DNA of 64,000 bases from NCBI GenBank assembly GCA_951394405.1, contig OX596336.1:930001-994000 (forward strand). The letters run 5' to 3'. The position numbers were made by a program, and so were the translations under genes. Source of the DNA: Coprinellus micaceus. Its lineage: Eukaryota; Basidiomycota; Agaricomycetes; Agaricales; Psathyrellaceae. Of this stretch, positions 10,690 to 23,395 are shown piece by piece (the stretch's first letter is position 1; the number at the start of each line of letters is the position of its first letter). A model generated the notes under the pieces. The model saw only the letters and a program-made list of their open reading frames with translations. It was not told the DNA's origin and made no database searches.

Positions 10690-12925
10690 ATGGCTGTTGA
10701 CACTTTCACCTGCTTCGATGGGGACAGGAGCTCTTCCCCATCGTCTCATCCACACCACCAACGCTATGTTGAACGCAACTCCCAGGATCACGACAATCAT
10801 ACCCTAAAGAGGGTAAGGCAACGCTCGTCTTGGGAACAGTCCCCTTCTACTCGTCAGGTAAGCTCTCATCCCTCGCGATCCCCTCAGCCGCGTAATGAAA
10901 GTCTGACGTTCATCAATGTCGCCTCCCTCATGCAGCAAAACACGCACCTGCAACGACCGGTCGTCTCCTACCGCCCACGATATGACAAGCATGGGCTGAA
11001 GCACAAGTTCTCCGAATGCTCCTCGTCGATGGAGCCCGTGCCAGAAGAGGATCCTGACTCTGATCTCATCGACGACTCTTTCGACCGCTCGAGCATCAGC
11101 ACCACATCATCCACCTCGTCGTCAGAATCTGAGGGATCCGACACTGACCTCACCACCCCGGACCTTGGGGATGGTGCTAGTCAGGTGTCCAGTGCCCAGC
11201 GACCACTCTCCCTTCACCATGACCCTGAACGGCAGGTCTCGATGGAGGTCGAGCACGTCAAGCACCTTCACATGCAGGACAAGGCATTCTTCCAGCGGGA
11301 GCTGCGCAATCTCCGCATGCTTCTCTTCGACGCCCAGTCCAACCTGCAACACCGCACGGAGGAACTCGAGTTCATCCTCCAGGAGAGGGAGGCCGAGCGG
11401 TGGGAATGGGAACAGAAGAGGGCTGAGTGGGAGAGAGAGAAAGAGAGGGAGAGGGAGCAGCTGAGGGAACGAAACAAGGAGTTGGAGGCGAAATTGGAGT
11501 CGAAGAGAAAGGAGATGGGAAGGGTCTTCGGTATCTTGGAGGCTGCCCACAAGGAGCTCTTACTCCGTTCGCATGATGGCACCACTTCTGTGGATGGTGA
11601 ACCAACTCAGGTGCAGGAAGGCACATCAAGCAACGCAATCATCTCTAGGAAAACGACTATCCCTACGGGCCTTGCCCGCTATGCCACTATCCCCTCCCGT
11701 GCCGCTTCCCTTCGCAAGCAAATCGACGATTCCGAGCAGCGCTTTCAGACAGCATACAACGCCTGGTCGAGCGAGAACAAGTACCTTCGCCAGAAGCACC
11801 AACAGCAACTCAAGTCCGCGAATGAAGACGTCCAGAAGAAAAAGGAGGAGGTGAAAAGGGTCCACGCCGAGAACAAGAGCTTGAAGAAGCGAGTGAATGA
11901 GTTGAAGGAGAACGTGGCACAACTGAAGCGTGAGCCGCAGATGTCGATGTCCTCAGGACGGCGGCCCTCGAGGGAGTTCCAGCGTTCAGCCACTCCCGAC
12001 TCAGCCCCCTCCCTACCCGTGTCGCACGACAAGATATCTGTGGAGGATGCCCTGAAGCAGATGCAGACGTTGAACGTACGCATCGCAGAGACGGCGACTG
12101 TCTTGGCGAAGAACCTCTCTCTGGCAAGGTCTACCGACGGCCCGTCTTCCCAGAAGTCGACCGACAGTGCTTCGACTAGCGAGGCAGTCTTCCTGCTGGG
12201 AGGCGAGGCAGTCATTTCACAACTCACCTTCCTCCCTGCGCCATCCAAGTCGAAGGATAACACTGCCCTTCGAACACTCCTCCAGGTGGCTCTGACGAAC
12301 TGGAGTGCAGCCCACATCCATTCTTGGGACGCAGACTCTGCAGGGTCATCTGGAACCGACTCGCATCCATTGGCTTCTATCTATCGAAAGCTAAAGACAG
12401 TTGGTAAGTGTCACGCATTCTTGGCCTCGGATGTCAGACGCTGACCGTCGATTGGTAGAGGACCCATCAGTCGTGACGACATGGCGCAGCCTTGCAAGGG
12501 CACAAATCCGGTTCTCTTCATCAGCCTGGTCCCGAAGCCTCATCTCAAGCATCTATAGCGTCCTATCCTTCCTCGGCCTCACCTACACTCAACCTGTCAG
12601 CGCGATGGCGAAGGACCTACATCCTTTCCTCTCGTCTATCCGGGCGGTTCGCGAAGCCTTCGGCGAGCTCATCGTTTCGAAAGATTTGGAAGTAGTGACG
12701 GTTGCACCGGGCACGAGGTTTGACTTCAAACAGATGAAGGGCATTCATCCGGCTGGGAGTCAGAGTTCTGTTGGCCCGATCAAGGAGCCCGAGCGGGTTG
12801 CTGCAACTTGTGGGCTTGGAGTGAAGGTTACCGAAGGGCCAGGACAGGAGGGCCAGCGGCTACTGACATTGCCTCAGATTATCTGCAAGCAATCTCTCCG
12901 TGATATCCTTACTTCTCTCGTATGA
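10690..12925 (+). CDS. Coiled-coil protein with shared C-terminal domain, member a
   Basis: Two exons, 10690-12413 and 12459-12925, giving 730 aa. The N-terminal 170 residues are Ser/Pro/His-rich and probably disordered. Strong coiled coils follow (about residues 175-290 and 355-425, rich in RER, EKE and KKR patterns). The C-terminal 270 residues carry the domain found in three other genes of this window: LNVRIAETA, then LRTLLQVAL...HSW, then KDLEVVTVAPGTRF. The segment 10858-10935 has GTAAGC and TGCAG ends and is 78 nt without a stop, so it could be an optional intron. It converges with member b at 13140. No enzymatic motif is seen and function is unknown; a scaffold-like role is only a guess from the coiled coil. 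Confidence 0.82.
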
Positions 12926-13139
12926 TCCATCTTCAGACAGCGGCATGTTCTTCTCGATGCTCTCTATGCTTGAGCTCTCTAGTAGGCTATGGGTTTCCTC
13001 CCAGGTTTATGTTTTGGTCGGTCTCTGGCTTCGTTCGATTGTATGGTAGCATTAGTACCTTATTGAATATTCTATCGGCTGGGTGACAGGAAAATGGTAG
13101 CTAAATACTGAACGCGCATATGGATAGCTCGAAATCATA

Positions 13140-15064
13140 CTAATGGTCCCCATCGTCGAGGGCCGAGGGGAGAATGACTTTCGGCTTCAAGATAGTCTCC
13201 CAACTCCGAGACGCAGACCTTCCTCCCGGCGGCTGCGACATCACCAACCTCCTCACCCCCATATCTACAGTGCAGACGATCGGCTTCTTCACCATGTCGG
13301 GGTCCGTAGGGTCGGGATATGCGCTATCCATCTCGGCGGGGTCATAAGGGTGACTCTCGGGAAGCAAATTGGGGACCATCTCCGTCGACGTCACTCCTTC
13401 GATGACAGCTTCCTTCAGCTTCATGATGCTCGCCTCAATGCCCTGGATCCTAGACTGGATATTGGCTGCAACATTAGCCGAGTTGGGGGCCTTGGTCGAC
13501 CATCCGCCCGCGACCATGATATACTTGCACTCCTCGTAGATGGCTCGGTGCATCGTGGTCGAGCCTTTGAGCTGCGCGGCGAGGATGGCGCGCCACTTTC
13601 CTGCGACCGCAGGTTCCTCTTCGCGTGTCGTCAGCGCATGATACAATGACCCGAAGTGACGACAGAAAACGTACCTCTCATGGAGACCTTCCCCCAGATC
13701 CCCGAAAGCTGACCGTTCAGCTCCCTGTTGTCTGGTGTGAAGGATTGCACAATGTAGCATGCCCATACTATGATCGAATGCTGGAGAGCGAGTTGCAGCG
13801 GGAGTGGATCTCGCTCTCCGATGTCTACCGTTCGCCTCATCGCCCCAACTAATCGCTGCCCGACCCTCTCCACAGCCCGCTTCCTACACTTCTCCCCAGT
13901 CCGTGCGTCCTCGTACACTCTGATATCCGCACCCATCACCGATTCTGCGATGAAAGCAGCGCATTGGAGAATCTCCGCGTTCAGGGACTCCACCATCCGG
14001 ATGATCTCAGCGCCTGCGTACGCGTCCGCCTTCGACTGGAACACCTCCTCTGCTCTCCGCTCCGCGCTGACATGGTGAACCTCTGGCACCGACGAACCCG
14101 TACCTCTCCGTGACGGAGGCGTGGACCGTGAGGTGCTCGCCGCCTGAGACTGTGCGTGGGCCGCTGCCGTTTCCGCCCTTTGAGCCCTCTCCCGCAAACG
14201 CTTCATTTGCTCCTCCAACGATGTACTGCGCTGTTCCAGCTCTCGCATGTGCCTCGCAGCCGCCTCAGTGCTCCTCGTGCTCGTCTTTAGGAGGGTTTGG
14301 ATCTCCTCCTCGTCCTGCGCCGACTTCTGTTCCAGTCTGCGAGTCTGCTCCTCGAGGGCTTGGATACGGGATTGCGCGATTTGTTCCCGCTCAGAGGCGG
14401 ATTGGAGTTGCTCTCCGAGGGCTTGAACTTGAGACGTGAGAGAGTGGTTCTCTGTGGTTAGGGCCCTAATTGTCTGTGACTTGGACTTGGACGAAGGCTT
14501 GAAGGCGTCGAGCAGTTCTTGAGACTTGTTCCGAAGGGTCCCTGTGCCGTTGCCAGAGGGGTAGACTTCCCGTTCCTTCTGCTTATCCTTCTGAGCCTCG
14601 TTGCTGCTACCAGTCTTCGTTCCCTCCATCCATATCTCGTGGCTGTTAACCTTGGACGGTTTGTCGGTCGTCCTACGGTTGATCACACAAATTAGAACTA
14701 TTTCAGTCGGCGCATGTAGGTATACGTACCTCCTGAACCTATCAAACCCTCCCTTGGCTTTCCCGCTTCCAACGTGGGCTTCGCTCGGCACCGTGATCTG
14801 ACGCCGGTTGGTCGATCCACGCCTCTCAGGAGGCATCTCGCCGTTCGAGGCTGCAGCCGTGCTGAATTTGCTTGGCGAGTCGGACCGTTCAGGGTCCTCA
14901 GGGATGGCGGCAGGTTGTGTGTGTTGCTGACGAGGTGACCGATGTGCGCGAGAGGAGGAGGTGTAGTGACTATGCCCAGAGGATGCACGATGCGGGCTCG
15001 TGGACCTGCCCCCCTGGTCGTTGCTGTCGGAGGTGTAGAAGAACCCGCTGAGACGACGCCACAT
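13140..15064 (-). CDS. Coiled-coil protein with shared C-terminal domain, member b
   Basis: Three exons on the minus strand, 15064-14730, 14672-13675 and 13618-13140, giving 603 aa. The start MWRRLSGFFY is followed by a low-complexity Ser/His/Arg region. A short basic segment (FDRFRRTTDKPSK) spans the first splice. A coiled coil covers roughly residues 180-300. The C-terminal domain has LNAEILQCAAFIAES, PLPLQLALQHSIIVWACYIVQSF and a final IVCTVDMGVRRLV...ILKPKVIL, which lines up with members c and d. The first intron is 57 nt without a stop, so it was placed by its GTACGT/CGTAG ends and because it removes a hydrophobic insert. It is tail-to-tail with member a. Function is unknown. Confidence 0.84.
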
Positions 15065-15687
15065 TGTCGACGGTTTTCGTGGTTATATCGATTGGGTGGT
15101 GACGTTGGGTGGTGGTGAGGAAAGGGTGCTTTCGCAGTAGTTAATAATCGCCAGGATGGGTGAACCGTGAACGAGGTAGTATGCAGGGTTCTGCGCGCTG
15201 CGCAGAGACAGCTAGGTTGGGTTGTGTCGAGGTCGCAAGGGAAAGATATGAAGGAGGGGAGGAGACAACCTGACACACAAGTTCAATAGAACGCCGCAGC
15301 GTCCTAAAGCAAGCCCAGAACCACCGATTGGCTCCTTCGAAGTCGTCCTCGACTAGTCCTCGTGTCTCCAGACAGCATCGACGGGCATCGTGTTCTCCAC
15401 GAGCTGAGCAAACGTGATATGAAGCGCGGGGTGGGTGCGTGACGGGACAGGGGTCTGATCAAGTGTCCAAAGAGGCCTCGCTGCTTTAAGAATACAAAAG
15501 GAATGTCAGCAACCACTCTGCGGTCGCTTGCTCCCGCACCACACTGTGTGACAGAGGTTCTGCCGCGTTCATTCCATACACGGAAGGGTGGCTACCCCCC
15601 TGATGTATCCCTGAACTCTAAGTTGCCAGAAGCAGTCAAAAACGCCTAGGGGTAGGTAGGGAATTTTACATCTGTGTACAGATTCGT
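15065..15687. other. Intergenic region between two minus-strand genes
   Basis: About 620 bases holding the promoter of coiled-coil member b and the 3' flank of the proline-rich gene. No supported gene or repeat was seen. Confidence 0.4.
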
Positions 15688-18041
15688 TCAGTTGCGGGAG
15701 TCTTCCAATTTCACTCTCGGGCGCTTGTTCCACTGCCTGCCGTCTTCCCCATTCGACCATCGCCGATCGTCTCTCGCCTCGCCGTTCCTCTTGCGATTGT
15801 TGCTATTGGAGGACGACCTGTCGTCAGGCCCGCCCCGCCAACGTGCTTGAGGCGAGCCATAGGAATGTGGCCGGCGGTCGTGGCGAGATGGAGACCTTCT
15901 GTAGTCGTCGCGGTGGCGCTGGGGAGAATGTCCCCCAGGATCGTGGCGAGCAGATCTCCCGTATCTGTCGTCATCACGGCGTGCCGACTCCTTCCTAGAT
16001 GTGCGCGGGATGTGGTTCGCTTCCATCGGTTCTGGCTTGACTTGCACACGCGCAAAGGTGGCCGGAGTAGGGCGAGCACTCGGGGATGGTTGAGGACCTC
16101 GAGCCGACGGCTGGCCAAGATAGCAACCTTCGTCCATAGGTTCAGGTTTCACTTGTACTCGACCTGGAGAGGGTGCTAGACGCGCCGATGGGGAGGCGTG
16201 AGGGACTTGAGGGGAAGGCTGAACGAGCAAGTGGTCTTCGTCCATGGGCTCTGGTTTCACGCGGACAGGGGTTACGGGTGGCGGACCATGGTGCTCTAAG
16301 CGTGGGTTTGGCGAGGGCGCCTGGGTTGAACTGGATTCAGGCAGCTCATCGCCCAACAAACCCGCAAAATCGTCGAGGTCTGCGAGTGCCTCGAGGAGCT
16401 CGGCGCTCGGTTCGTACTCGGCATCACCGCCTCCTCCTTCTTCGGCCATCGTAACATCCTCAGCGTCGCGTTTCCCTTCGGACTCCTCGCAGAAGTTTCC
16501 ATATCGCCTCGGGGAGCCTCCATCTTCGAGTTTGACTCTGATGTTAGATTGGGGGGTTGGAGTGGGGCGCGAGGAGGGCCGTGGGGGTGGGCGAGGTGAA
16601 AGCCTTGAGTGGTGAGCCAAAGGCAGAGGGGGTAAGTCCACGTCGGTTGGTTCTGGTTTGATATGGGGGACAGGGGGTGGAGGCATCGACTGTCGCAGGG
16701 TGCTATTGAGACTGGGGGTCGATTCCCGACCGTCACGGTACGAGGGCGCGGGCATGGAACTCGTCCCGCCAGAATTGTCTGTCGGTCCCCAGCGGCCCTG
16801 TTCAGGTGGGTATTCTGAGGGGTGCCGCGACAACGCCAGAAGCTTTTGAGCAACTTCGTCTTCCTCATACGGATCGATATCGATCTTCTTCTTCGACGAG
16901 GGTGGCAGCATATCCCGACGTTCAGGCGGACAAGGCTGCGGGTTCTGGCGTTCTCGAGAGTAAGCTTGAGGCCTGGCATCCGACAGGATTGAATGGGCTG
17001 GATGATGGCTGGAGGGGACGTATGGTATGAACGCCGAATCGGATTGGGAGGGCATGCAGGAGCGGTCCGGAGGAGGTTGTGGGGTGCGTTGATGTTCGGA
17101 AGTCGCGCGTAAAGGCTCGGCAGGTTGGGGGATACGATGCGGCGTTAATGGTGGTGGTAGAGGTGGGGGTGAAGGGTGGGCATTTCGACTTGGGGACCTC
17201 CCCGTGGAAGGTCGAGAAGCAATACGGGGATGGCCAGCTATCGGGGGAGATGAGTGCTGCCCGGCATGACTCTCAGGGTTGGGGGACTTCGACCCCTCGC
17301 CGCAGTTTGATGGTGGTGGAGGTGGTGGTGGGTTGGCTGGTACGGCAGGACCTGGAACTGGGATGGCATATGGGGCTTTGAGGGGTGGCGGTGGCACCGG
17401 AATAAATAGGTGTAGGCCCACATCTCCAGGAAGCGGGTACGGGTCGCGAACGGGGAACCTAGGGTGGATCTCTCTGTAATTCGGGGAGTGTTCCTTCCAA
17501 TCTACGAACGAGAAGGATTATGAGAACTATCAATAACGATTCAGAGCACGTTTAACTTACTCCTCCGTTCCGGGTGATCAAACCTCCTGAAGTTGTACTC
17601 GTATATTGTCGCCACTTTGTTGCTGCCCACCGCGCTTGGGGTGGTCAAGAATGCCGCGTACGGGTGCACACCGAGAAAGGGCCGGATATCCTGGACCACC
17701 TCTGGAAGCTCGACAATAAGTATATCGTGCTAGAGTCACGACTCCTTCAGTAAATATGGCATCTGTCGGAACTGTTCGACGCACCGTATTCTGGTACCAC
17801 ACCCTGAAGATCTGAGGCTTTTCTTTTGGGTAAACCCTCCGCAGCATGATCTCGAACCAAGCTCCAATGTTGTTTGCGTACGATTGCCTATCGTCAGACC
17901 GCCCCCAAGCGTCCACGACGACGACGAACTGCTCTTCGGGAGGTTCATACTCCTGCACTCGTGAGTTGAAATGTGCGATGTGCTTCAAGTTCCTATTTGG
18001 ATTGAACTCACCTTGTGAAACGATTTCCGCCCTTTACCCAT
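15688..18041 (-). CDS. Pro/Arg-rich protein with six SUMO-type motifs
   Basis: Four exons on the minus strand, 18041-18012, 17952-17785, 17729-17561 and 17501-15688, giving 726 aa from MGKGRKSFHK. Residues 11-130 form a compact globular region (QFVVVVDAWGRSDDRQSY...WYQNTHDILIVELPEVVQ...IYEYNFRRFDHPERR) that I do not recognise. It is followed by a polyproline stretch, then a long disordered Pro/Ser/Arg tail ending in RS/RD-rich sequence and KRPRVKLEDSRN. Six psi-K-x-E sites occur: IKPE, VKLE, VKPE three times, VKLE. Three of them sit in near-repeats of RVQVKPEPMDE type. Composition suggests a nuclear, RNA- or chromatin-associated protein; this is inference. The transposon's left end lies only 161 bp upstream of its start codon. 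Confidence 0.85.
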
Positions 18042-18202
18042 CGTAACCCAGCTCCTGAGTCTCTACGTGAGATGTATGGGGGCTTTCGAAGCCAGATCGT
18101 GGTGGTGGTGGGTGTAACATCGAGGAGCTTCAAAACAATGGCGCCCAGCGAGGGGCTCCCACCGGAGCTTTCCGTTGAAACCAACAAGATCAAGGGCTAG
18201 CC

Positions 18203-18270
18203 ATCACTAGTTTATGGGGTCCCTCCCTATTGGGCATTATTTCCGGGCGGCCTGGGGTCTTCTCAATCAA
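18203..18270 (+). repeat. Left terminal inverted repeat
   Basis: It reads inward TCACTAGTTTATGGGGTCCC and continues through CCGGGCGGCCTGGGGTC to AATCAA. It matches the reverse complement of 23396-23460 over most of its length with a few indels. It ends 86 bp short of the transposase stop codon. Confidence 0.85.
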
Positions 18271-18355
18271 ACTGTCCATATGCGAAAAGTGCGCCAGGGC
18301 TGAATGCTCGCCGTCGTTGGGCGTCTAATGGTAATTCAGGCTACTCTACTGTAAT

Positions 18356-21300
18356 CTATTGACGAGCGCTAAGCTTTTTGACTGGAGATGGACGTCTTGG
18401 TGAGTTTGAGTCATGTGAGAGACTCGACATTGCCCGCTTTCGCCCAGGTGTTGCCGGATAAGAAAGGGGTACAGGAAACAATCCGTCGGCTCTCGCTGGT
18501 GTGCAGCTCTCAGCAGCATCGATCTGTTCCTCAATTTCCTCTGCTCCCTCGTCTGCTGGGTTTGCAGGAGATGTTCCGGGCATGCCAAATGTGCTCCTGT
18601 GGAGGCGTGTGAAGTCTTCCTGTATGCCCAGCAATTGCTCTTCTTGTTGGCTGATATATACTTGGTGGCGAAGTTCTGGTGGGATCGACACAATGGATCC
18701 GTCCTCGTTTTTGTGAAACTCATAGAGGTGGTGATAAAAATTGAATTTCCAGAATGTTGGGAGGTGTCCTCGCTCGTTCGGCGTGCAGAGGGTGCATAGA
18801 ATGGGCCGGTTGGTGGCAGGCGAGTTGCGGCTGTACACATTGGCCTTCTCGTAGTTCATCCCACTCCAGTGGTACTCGCAGTCTGAGTCGATATCATACT
18901 TCTTCTTCCCTCCTTTCCCATCTGTCACAGTCAACTGGGTCTTGCACCCACTGAGCCCACACCAGCCGCATGGATTGAACCCGACCTAGCGAGCACATGT
19001 TCATTAACCACATGATTGGGACGAAAATGGAAACTGCCGGTGGTGCGTACCTCGACGTATGACGATAGCGCAGGATCACGTACATTGCGATGGGCCTTCA
19101 GGACATGGAACGAGACATGATTGCGCATGTTTTGGATCGGAATGGAAGCCTTGGGACAGAGCTTACAGGGTAGCTTCGTGTTCGCCGGGTGTTTATTAAT
19201 GGAGGAAAGTAGTTGTGGGCTCGCGATCGAGAGGGTTTGCTCGAGGAACCGAAAGGGGAGACCAGAGGTCTCGCGGTCCACAATGGGAATCGACTTGATG
19301 CTCGCAAGGAACTCGTTACTGTCTGGCGATGTGTGCCCCCATGCTTCCTCCATCACCTCTTGCAATACCTTGTGCTTGAAGATCCATGTCGACTTTCCGT
19401 CTGGCATATTGAATGCCTTCGGCGAAATAGGGAAGAACCGATCGGCGGCGATGCGTGTTGCGAAGTTCTTCCTTGGCTGCAACCGTCCTCGCTCCACTGG
19501 TGCGATTTGCAGGAAATGTCCGGTCCATGTCCAGCACAGTTCATCGGCATCATCAAAACGCGATCGTAGCTCGAGGTACTGTACTGCGATCGTAATGGCT
19601 TTTTTGGCGTTGTGCAGATCATCGAATGGGACAGATGCGAGATTTGTCTTGGCGCTCCCTTGTCGAAAATTCAGCACCTGCGCAACACAGAGCGAGATCT
19701 CTTGTCCGGTGTGCGCCAGGACGACGCCGACATCAGAGACATTGATCGCATCATCCTCCTGAAGCCGAGCTGCCTCGTCGACCTCCGTTGCCTTCTTGCC
19801 GTCCTTCGTAATCCCTTGAACTCTCTGCGTCCGGCTAACACTTTTCCGTGCCCCAAGACTCAGCGAAGCAAGCCTCTGAGCAACAAGGGTGTGCTTTGAG
19901 TGCGAGACTCCATCCGCGGCTGTGATGCGAGAGCTCGGGTCATATGTGCCCGCTCCTAGACCATTGAGCGCCACAGGCTCCACCTCATCATCCCCACATT
20001 CTCCCTCATCCCCTATTTCCCCAGTGAGCGGCTCGTCGAATTCCGAGACATCAAGCCCATCCCCCAGCCCATCCCCATTTCCATCCCCAACTACCAGCCC
20101 GGCAAAAGGTAGCGCTGCATCTGCAACAGCCACAACCTCCTCCTCCTCAACATCCTTATCCGTATGCTTCACACCAATGTACTCTCCCTCTGGACGCAGG
20201 TGATCGTGGTTGGGCTTCGCAAAAAGTGCCTCAAAATCAAGGAACTCCCGAGCACCGTAGAACCGCATGATGAGAGCGTTCGCATCAGCCCTCCCCCCAA
20301 AATACTCCTGGTCGAGATCCAGAGTTGAGAGTCGGACATCTCCGATCCATGACGCAGGGTTGACATGATCTACCCCTTTTGCATTGCTCAGATTGAGTCT
20401 TTTGTGTCCAGGATCAAGGTTTGGGAGTCGTTCGTAGATGGCATTGATTTCGGCGCCTATGGCGAGCTTGTGGGTGAGCTGCAGTGTGTCGAAATTCCGA
20501 GCATGGTCATGGGTTCGCGCGCTCGAGAATACGCCTTCCAAGCGATCAGTTCCTTCGAATAGGATATAGTACCGCAGATTTTTGTCGATCAGCTGAAGGC
20601 GAGCCGCCGTAATGATGATGCTCTTCACGACTGCCTGCGAATCCGCATAAAGAGGCGTTGTGATAAAGTCCGATCCATGTTGGCGGTAGAGGAAGGTGAG
20701 AAGATGGGCATATGTTGAGAGGGACCGGACTTGCTGAGAGATTGTCATTGTAACATCGGTGAAGGGGCGCGTGAAGAAGCCAAATATCTGCGCTATAAAT
20801 CCGATGTCGTCGATTTTGCCTGTCAAGCCTGTAGACGAAAGCTCCTCGGGGTCCATAGCACGCGCTTGCGAGGGGAGTTGCATCAGCGACTCTATTAGGC
20901 TCACTGCAACAGGGACGTTCTGCTTGTCCATTGGGTTGAGCATTGCTTTGACGCGGTCTTCGGGGAGCTTCGCAACACGTACAAGCGCCTTGTAGATGAC
21001 GTCGGATGTGATCACAGATGTGTTCACTGTGATTCCTCGTGCACGGGATCGGAGCATTGTTGCAAATCGCTTGATGATATGCTTGGGGTCGCAGGTGCCT
21101 ACTATTCCACTAGAGCCCACTTGCATATTTATCCCAGTGAGCTTCGAGATCTCCTGGCCAAGACGTGACGCCCGATCAAGTGGGCGCTTATGGCAGAGAT
21201 TGTGGCGAAGCTGTCTGAAGGCCGCAGCTCCATCAGTGGCAATTGTCCATATTAGCCCGTGGCGCTGTTCCCCATTTTCGTCAGTGTGATAATCCTCAAG

Positions 21301-23238
21301 CAGCTCTCCAAGCCATGAGGCTGTCTGCACTCCTGTCTCTGTGTTGCAGGAAGGAGACACCACAATGGGGGACACTGAGTAGTGATCCGTTGCGGTGACC
21401 GGGGCGACACCAACCACTGTTGCCTGGGATGCGTGGTGAGCTCGGCCTTCTATTAGGGCCTTCTCGAGCTGATCCACATCCTCCATGGTATCCAGAGTTG
21501 TTTTCAGATCCGTGGTATGTTCGCGACAGAACCCTACCACCCGATTTTGATTGACGTCATAGCGTGATAACGCTTCGAGAGCAATGTCGTCCAGCATCAT
21601 GGATTGCCCAATAGCCTTTTGCACGTCAGACGGCTCAGCTCTCCCTCCAAGGACCGACTTCATGTTGGATTTATGGTCACCTGATGTGGGTCGGCCAGCT
21701 GATGCCAGTATTTCTGGAATTGGCTTTCTCCGCTCCAAGGTCGAGCGTGAAGCGTAGCCCTCGGCTCGAGACAAGGCATACAGAAGCTTCGGACCACCTA
21801 GTAGTCGTACAAGGTTCGCCGTATCCAGCTCCTCATCTGACCAGGACTCGCGTACCCTGAGATCCCCAGAAGCCGAACGCACGAGGTCCTCCAGAATAAG
21901 CTCATCCGACTGCTTGCGGCGTAGTGCACGTGCAAGGAGGCGCGAAACTGCGGGGATCTTGTTTTGTGACATATAGACAAGAATTTTGCGCCGCAGAGAT
22001 ATCTTGTGGAGGAGGCGCTGAACGCGTCTCTCACTGCGGCGCACCTAATAGATGTTTAGGATTATATTTAGTTCCACATCCAAGCGCGAACTCACCTTGA
22101 GACGCTCAATCTTTAAGTCACGAGTTAGCTTCTTGTTCAGCTGCTCCATTTGTGCCGGGTTAAGATATCGGTGGGGTGTGTGATCGGAAAGGCCGCCCTT
22201 CTCTGCTCTCTCCATTGTATCACGTAGCCGTGGGTCGTTGGCTAGCTTCCGACATTCCTTGCATGTTCTGCTCGCCTTCTCTCCCTCCTCTAATTTCACC
22301 TTACAATTCCTCGATTGGACTCTGATCCACTTCTCTCCATCGATCCCTCGCAGCGTCCACGGTAACGTCATATGGGTATGCTGCTGGAGGGCGTAGGTTG
22401 ACCATATTGATCCAGGCATCCACTCAACAACCTGTCCCACACACCCATCCTGCTCGCTCTCAGGTAAGTTTGATTGGGCCAGCCCAATGCCCTCGTCCTT
22501 GAAACACGGCAAATCCCCGGGGATAATTCCCGACGTCATTTCCTGAACTGCGCCTGGTGGCGGCCAATTGGGTGCTGGTGATGAGGGGGGCAGATCTGGT
22601 GCAGTCTGTCGCTGTGGTGAGTCCGCTCGTGCTTGTGGATTGCTTTCGATGCCATCCATGTTTCCGTGCATGGTGTCGAAAATGTGCTGATACTGGCCTG
22701 TGGGCGTTTGGCTTGGTGTAGGTAATCGACTCATAGGGTTTGGGTCGGAGGCGGTGTGCATAAAAAGCGAGCTAACCGTTGTAGGTGGCCCCGATGCGAT
22801 CGAGGAATGCAGCGAAGGTGATGCTGTTGCCGCATCAGGCACGGCGTCAACAAATATAGGATGGCACAGAAACTCACGCTGAGGTGGGTTCAAACGGTTG
22901 AGCTGCTCCACACGGATAGTGTTTGCTATCCTTGAAGCACGGTCCGTTTCCTCCCTCTGTTCTTGCGCCCGTATTTTCCTCTGCAACACGCCGCCGCACT
23001 TGCCATGGCCCCTGTGTTGATCAATCCCCGAGACGCCGCGAGACTGGCCGAGAAGAATAATGACCATTCCGCAGATGTCACACAGTACGTACTCCCTCTT
23101 GTCTGCCGGTATTTCGACGTCGTACACCTGGAATGTTATCCGTTTGTTGTCTTCGGGGACCACAAAGACAACCGTCGCATTAGCTACAAGCCGTAGGTCA
23201 GATGCCTTTGGTTTCCTTGGCTGTTTGGCTGTTGACAT
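18356..23238 (-). CDS. P-element/THAP9-like transposase with terminal zinc fingers
   Basis: Three exons on the minus strand, 23238-22096, 22044-19051 and 18985-18356, giving 1588 aa. A Cys/His cluster near the N-terminus (CDICG at 53-57, HRGHGKC at 75-81) could bind DNA. The centre fits the RNase H-like fold of P-element/THAP9 transposases: MLDDIALEAL (about 531-540) for the first acidic residue, IATDGAAAF (about 649-657), CDPKHIIKRF with Asp700 for the second, and TDRLEGVFSSAR with Glu884 for the third. A Gly/Asp/Asn-rich acidic stretch follows. The C-terminus has CKLCPK...HVSFH and, across the last splice, NPCGWCGLSGC plus further Cys/His pairs. It is probably the transposase of the surrounding element. 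The family call rests on motif order seen by eye; a domesticated gene is less likely given the flanking inverted repeats. Confidence 0.82.
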
Positions 23239-23395
23239 TTTCGGCTTGCGGGAAGGTAAGGTCGATGGAGGGGAAATAATCTTGTGGAATTCGTATTCTA
23301 CAGCATCTTCTATCTACTTTCGAAGCTTCTCTGCGTTAGGGAAGAGGCGGTCATATTTGAAGCTCGAGCAGCCCAGCCAATCGTTTTAGGAAGTA

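Noticed and set aside
10858..10935. 78-nt in-frame candidate intron in coiled-coil member a
   Set aside because: It has acceptable ends, but there is no stop and no paralog alignment in this disordered region to decide; left as coding with a note.
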